A stretch of 64,000 bases of DNA from assembly GCA_036417435.1 (NCBI GenBank), contig CM070909.1, positions 12,432,597 to 12,496,596 of the forward strand, read 5' to 3'. The stretch comes from Inia geoffrensis (taxonomy: Eukaryota; Chordata; Mammalia; Artiodactyla; Iniidae). Positions 59,521 through 64,000 of this stretch are shown here, piece by piece (the first letter of the stretch is position 1; each line of letters opens with the position of its first letter). The notes under the pieces are model-generated. The model saw only the letters and a list, made by a program, of their open reading frames with translations, made no database searches and was not told where the DNA came from. The position numbers and the translations under genes are program-made.

Positions 59521-60430
59521 GGCAGAAGAACGAACTCTGAGAGCAAAGGGGAGACTCTGAATGGAAAGTCATGAAAATATCTGCTCTCAGATGAAGCTGA
59601 CCCGGTGGTGAAGATCTATATTGAAGGACACTCTCTGGGAGACTGAAAGAGCACAAGCTTTATTCAATGACCATAGAATGAAGAACTGGGAGCTTAGTTT
59701 GCGAATCAACTTCTCATCAGGGGTGATCAAGGCAAGATTTTTAAAGGTAAGGTTAATGAGGGGGAAGCATAAGCATTGTTTTTTTTTGGGAATAGGTGGG
59801 GTTCTTCCTGGAACTGAGGTGCCACCTCTTTTTCTACCTTCTATGGTCCACTACTTCCTGTCATGGCGGCAGGTGGGTATGTCATTTAGCATGCTAATGT
59901 ATGCTAATGGAGCTCAAGGCCTATTGGAGATCAGGTCTTCCACCATCTTGGGTTTAGAGTGTTCTAACCAGTTCTGGTGGCCTCCTGTTTTTCTCTTCTG
60001 ATGGTTTCCTGTGAGACAAAGATAACACCTCCCCACAGCTTACATTCCCTCAGGGAAGCGGCGGGGTTAGAGTCTGAGGCTAACATGCATAATAACATTT
60101 CTACTAGGAACAGTTTCCCAAAATTTATTTTGACTATCATTCCTCACTCAGTGAGGCTTACTGAAGTGTGTTGAGATGGACTGACCTCATCTTCAGCTCT
60201 GGTGCTGCCTTGATTAACTTAAGCCAATCAGCGTATCCAGTCACCCAGCCCACAGTGACTAGTTTAGAGATCAGCAGGACCAGAGTCCATAAAAGACAAG
60301 AAGACATTCACTCACTGCGGCTTCTGGGAAAGATGTCAGGATAATTAACCTTCCTTTGGGAAGGAGATATTAAATTTCTACTTCTTACTATTCACAAATA
60401 TTAATTAAGTTCGTATTAAGAACCTAGAAG
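59521..60430. other. Unassigned stretch, possible LTR relic
   Basis: 'AGCACAAGCTTTATTCAATG' and 'TTCCACCATCTTGGGTTTAG' suggest an old LTR in reverse orientation at about 59620-60150, but no paired LTR, primer site or retroviral coding sequence was seen. Confidence 0.3.
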
Positions 60431-61045
60431 AGTCTATTCTTATTAGAAGACACAGAAAGGCAAAAGCCATACTGATAGGTTGATAATTTGATTACCTGAT
60501 CTCAGGACTACAAAACATCATGAGTAAAATGAAAAGACAAGCAACTTAGGGACTTCCCTGGTGGCGCAGTGGTTAAGAATCCACCTGCCAATGCAAGGGA
60601 CACGGGTTCGATTCCTGGTCTGGAAAGATCCCACATGCCGCAGAGCAACTAAGTCCATGAGCCACAGCTACTGAGCCTGCACTCTAGAGCCCGCAAGCCA
60701 CAACTACGGAAGCCTGTGTGCCTAGAGACCCTGCTCTGCAACAGGAGAAGCTACCACAATGAGAAGCCTGCGCACCGCAACAAAGAGTAGCCCCTGCTCG
60801 CTTCAACTAAAGAAAGACTGCGCACAGCAACAAAGACCAACACAGCCAAAAATAAATAAATAAAAAATAAATTAATTAAAAGAAAAAGGCAAGCAACTTA
60901 ATGGGAGTAAATATTTGCTACATACATAACAAGAATTAGTATCCATGTCATAATAAACCTTCTATATATAGATAAGAAAAAAAGGCAACCCAATAGAAAT
61001 ATAGGCAAAGGAGATAATGAACAGATAATTCATATAGAAGGATAT
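60431..61045 (+). mobile_element. Old LINE-1 ORF2 fragment split by a SINE
   Basis: 'AAAGACAAGCAACTTA' continues after the SINE as 'ATGGGAGTAAATATTTGCTA', matching L1 ORF2. Decayed, with limits approximate. Confidence 0.6.
60549..60883 (+). mobile_element. Long CHR-family SINE (CHRL type)
   Basis: GACTTCCCTGGTGGCGCAGT head, repeated 'CCACAACTACGGAAGCCTG' modules, AATAAATAAATAAA tail. The 17-bp duplication AAAAGRCAAGCAACTTA (60532-60548 and 60884-60900) has one difference. Confidence 0.95.
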
Positions 61046-61079
61046 GAGGCGGGGGAGACAAAACAAAGACTACCCTAAG

Positions 61080-61640
61080 GGATATAACCCTTGATCTGTG
61101 ATTTCCATTATTGCTGTTTCACACTATCATTTGTGTTTTGACTTCATTTCTGGTGTCTTTTGTCATATTAACTTATATTTATTTTTCTATGATGAATTAC
61201 ATTTGTCTTTTCCTTTAGGCTCTTAAGTCTTCTATCTTGTTTTCTGCCATGTTTCCTGTTTTCTTTAATATTTCTTTTTTTTTTTTTTTTTTTTGCGGTA
61301 TGTGGGCCTCTCGCTGTTGTGGCCTCTCCCGTTGCGGAGCACAGGCTCTGGACGCGCAGGCTCAGCGGCCATGGCTCACGGGCCCAGCCTCTCCGCGGCA
61401 TGTGGGATCTTCCCGGACCGGGGCACGAACCCGTGTCCCCTGCATCGGCAGGCGGACACTCAACCACTGCGCCACCAGGGAAGCCCTTTAATATTTTTTT
61501 TTAAATTTTGGTCCATCTGGAATTTGATACACGTTGTGAGGAAGGGATCTAACTTTGTTTTCTTCCACACAGATTGCCAATTAGGACAGCATCTTTATTA
61601 AATAAACTTGGACCGGGTTTTTAATTTTAAATGTAAAAAA
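61080..61640 (-). mobile_element. LINE-1 ORF2 fragment, reverse, split by a SINE
   Basis: 'TTTTGGTCCATCTGGAATTT', 'GTGAGGAAGGGATCTAACTT', 'GACAGCATCTTTATTAAATA' are reverse-complement L1 ORF2. The portion left of the SINE is less certain. Confidence 0.6.
61274..61485 (-). mobile_element. CHR-2 type SINE
   Basis: Reverse orientation, near consensus. Perfect duplication CTTTAATATTT at 61263-61273 and 61486-61496. Confidence 0.95.
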
Positions 61641-63018
61641 GGACATACATTACTGGACATTTTTAAATTTTGATGCAATTGCTGTTTTTCCCCATAGGAG
61701 AATTACTGGCTGATGGATCTAGGCGCTTCTTGAAACTTATTCTACTTACAAAATAAAATTATGTCACAGGCTTAAGTGATGATAACTATCTTTAAGCTTA
61801 TTATAATCTAAGATACTTAAAGACAGAAATCATACTTTATTCATTCTATATCCTGCTACAATTCATGGATTACTTTTCATATACTAGGTATTCAATAATA
61901 CTTATTTAAGTTAACAGTATGGAAGTAGCGCATGTATCTAACTTATCCAAGAGAATTGAAACTATTTTGAAAAGAAGCTCAAACACAACGGTATACGTGC
62001 CCATAGAAGGCTCATTTTGCATGTGTGATAACATGCCTTACAGTTGAACACATTGTAACTGCTATACACCATGCAGTGAATAAGAGCACACATTTTGAAT
62101 CAAATCCTAGCTTTACCACGTATTACGTTTTGTATTGTGATTGAAATAAACTTCTATCTAGTTTCTTCCAACTGGTTTTGTTTTACGTAACTAAAACTAA
62201 TCCCAGCTGAGCCCTTTAGTCAATGAAACAGATAATTACAAGCAAAAAGAAGGATGCATAGATATATTAAACGTTGTATACTTGTTTAGAAATAGAATTG
62301 TACAATTTTTCACCAATCTGTGAAATGAGGACCAAAGGACTTTTCTTTCATTATGGAATCACTTACTGGAGTTCACACCAATATTGTGTGTGACCATATA
62401 ATTCATCATCCAAACTAGGACTCTTGAGAGTGAAAGAGGTCACTAAAGTAATTAAAGTTGTATAATTTTTGGAATATTTACTTATTGACAAATAGCTTTT
62501 TAAAAAATTTTTATTTCTTTCTAAAATTTAATGTATGTATACAAATATTTTAAAAATCTTCATGTTAATTATCTGAATATTTAAAAATACAATAAGCAGA
62601 CTAATTCGGTAGTCTTGATATGCATTCGCATGCTTTAATCAGTTTCTTAGCCGTATCTTCTAATATTGGGTCACTGGTATTTTTCTAACTGATGTAATTT
62701 TTCTAATATGCTTTTACTGATTTGTTTGTTTTCTTGTTTTGCCCCCCCACAAAATTGCCTACAATCATCTTCAAAATTGCATTTTATAGTCAATAAACTT
62801 TAAAATATTCACTTTCAATTAAAAAAAAAAATCCCACCCTAAGTATATGAAAGGTGCTCAAATTTGCTCATAATCAAGGGAGTGCATTTTAAAACTGGAG
62901 CATAAAATTCCATAGTACGGATGTACCGAAATTTAACCATTTCCAGACTGGTGGAAATTTAGATTATTTTAAATTTATTACATACAATGCTCAATGAACG
63001 TCTCTGTCTTGGCTTCTT
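61641..63018. other. AT-rich non-coding stretch
   Basis: No gene, RNA or clear repeat was recognised. A poly-A run lies near 62820. Confidence 0.35.
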
Positions 63019-63374
63019 TTTCTTTTCTTAAAAAAGAAATTTTTTTCTTAATTTCTTAATTAAATTTATTTAATTAACTAATTTATTTTTGGTTGCGTTG
63101 GGTCTTTTTTGCTGCACGCGGGTTTCTCTAGTTGCAGCGAGCGGACACTACTCTTCGTTTCCGTGCACGGGCTTCTCAGTGCGGTGGCCTCTGTTGTTGT
63201 GGAGCACGAGCTCTAGGCACACGGGCTTCAGTAGTCGTGGCACGCGGGCTCAGTAGTTGTGGCTCGCGGGCTTAGTTGCTCTGCGGCATGTGGGATCTTC
63301 CCAGACCAGGGATCGAACCCGTGTCCCCTGCATTGACAGGCTGATCCTTAACCACTGTGCCATCAGGCAAGCCC
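63019..63374 (-). mobile_element. Long CHR-family SINE (CHRL type)
   Basis: Reverse orientation, about 356 bp including a TTAATTAAATTTATTTAATT-like tail. The duplication CTGTCTTGGMTTCTT flanks it (63004-63018 and 63375-63389). Confidence 0.94.
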
Positions 63375-63389
63375 CTGTCTTGGATTCTT

Positions 63390-64000
63390 CAATCTATCTC
63401 TGCTTTTGAGATATTAAATCTTGTAAACTTAAACCTAGAATGTAGCAGCAAACCTCTTGGTATCTGGGCCCCAAATGGAAGCTGCATATTATGTGAATGT
63501 ACTCTGAAACTTACCATCAGAATGTTCTTTGGATTTTATTCTTAATCATGGGCTTAATCTAATACACTTAGGGACTACAGGAACTTTTTCTGGTCAGATT
63601 AGTTCAAACAGTCAGAAATTGTTCTCTTTCCTTGAAATAAAGCTGATTGAAGGATTACATTGTCTGAATAGCTGTAGGATTCAGAAACTCCTTTACAAAG
63701 ACTTACTTTATTTTTAGGTTTTAAAATATCCATGATTTCTTTTGGATTAATGGTCTAAACATGCATGTTTTACCAGAGCCTTACTTTTTCATTCATCATA
63801 GCTATAGCTTTTTTGTTGTTCATTAAATGTAAGTATGTTTCAGGGAGAGGAAACTGTTGACTCTCTGCCCAGCGGGGAGAGAAAATATTTATCAAATTTA
63901 AAATTAGTATGTTTTAGTTTCAGCAATTCCAGTTTTAGGAATCTCTCCTACAAAAATAGTCACCAAGAGTTTGCACACACATACACATACCCACACACAA
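63390..64000. other. Non-coding stretch at window end
   Basis: No gene or repeat was recognised apart from a CA-rich run from about 63973 that continues past the window. Confidence 0.35.

Noticed and set aside
59521..60150. Possible complete endogenous retrovirus
   Set aside because: Only a weak LTR-like patch was seen. No second LTR, primer-binding site or gag/pol/env-like frame is present.
1..64000. CRISPR arrays, operons, prophage, toxin or defence genes
   Set aside because: No regularly spaced short repeats or prokaryotic gene organisation. Intron-containing genes and mammalian retroposons exclude a bacterial origin.

Overview
The window is nuclear DNA from a mammal, almost certainly a cetacean. 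It carries at least 23 copies of the tRNA-derived CHR SINE family (recurrent head 'TTCCCTGGTGGCGCAGTGGT', box-B-like 'GGGTTCGTGCCCCGG'). Many are the roughly 200 bp CHR-2 form, which is abundant in whales and dolphins. It also has whale/ruminant-type L1 3' ends and older mammalian MIR, L2, hAT and LTR relics. Nothing prokaryotic is present.

One protein-coding gene is complete: CDKN1B (p27Kip1) on the + strand. Its CpG-island promoter spans about 18.8-19.45 kb. Coding exon 1 is 19939-20413, intron 1 is 541 bp, and coding exon 2 ends with the stop at 21074-21076. The protein is 198 residues, the same length as human p27. A second intron splits the 3' UTR, whose last exon runs from 23218 to about 24575. 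It keeps Pumilio motifs, miR-221/222 seed sites and an AATAAA.

A second CpG island lies at about 25.9-28.4 kb. Its right edge contains a first-exon-like segment whose translation resembles the amino-terminal extension of the long human APOLD1 isoform, but the start codon is missing. By human synteny APOLD1 follows CDKN1B, so 28.4-64 kb is probably the long APOLD1 first intron. A smaller CpG-rich, promoter-like stretch at about 1.0-1.56 kb may be the 5' end of the neighbour GPR19, which is divergent in human. No GPR19 coding sequence is in the window.

Layout: 0-1.6 kb is unique sequence plus the candidate promoter. From 1.6 to 13.7 kb there is intergenic DNA with an L1, hAT, L2 and four CHR SINEs. 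From 13.7 to 29.6 kb no CHR SINE was found, and this interval holds CDKN1B and both large CpG islands. From 29.6 to 64 kb the DNA is repeat-dense (19 CHR SINEs, many L1 fragments, several LTR-like relics) with no recognisable coding exon.

No novel enzyme system, CRISPR array or gene cluster was found. The observations most worth checking concern regulation: an apparent one-base change that would shorten the CDKN1B upstream ORF, a third miR-221/222 seed match in its 3' UTR, and the loss of the long-isoform APOLD1 start codon. Comparisons with human rest on memory of human sequences and were not computed.
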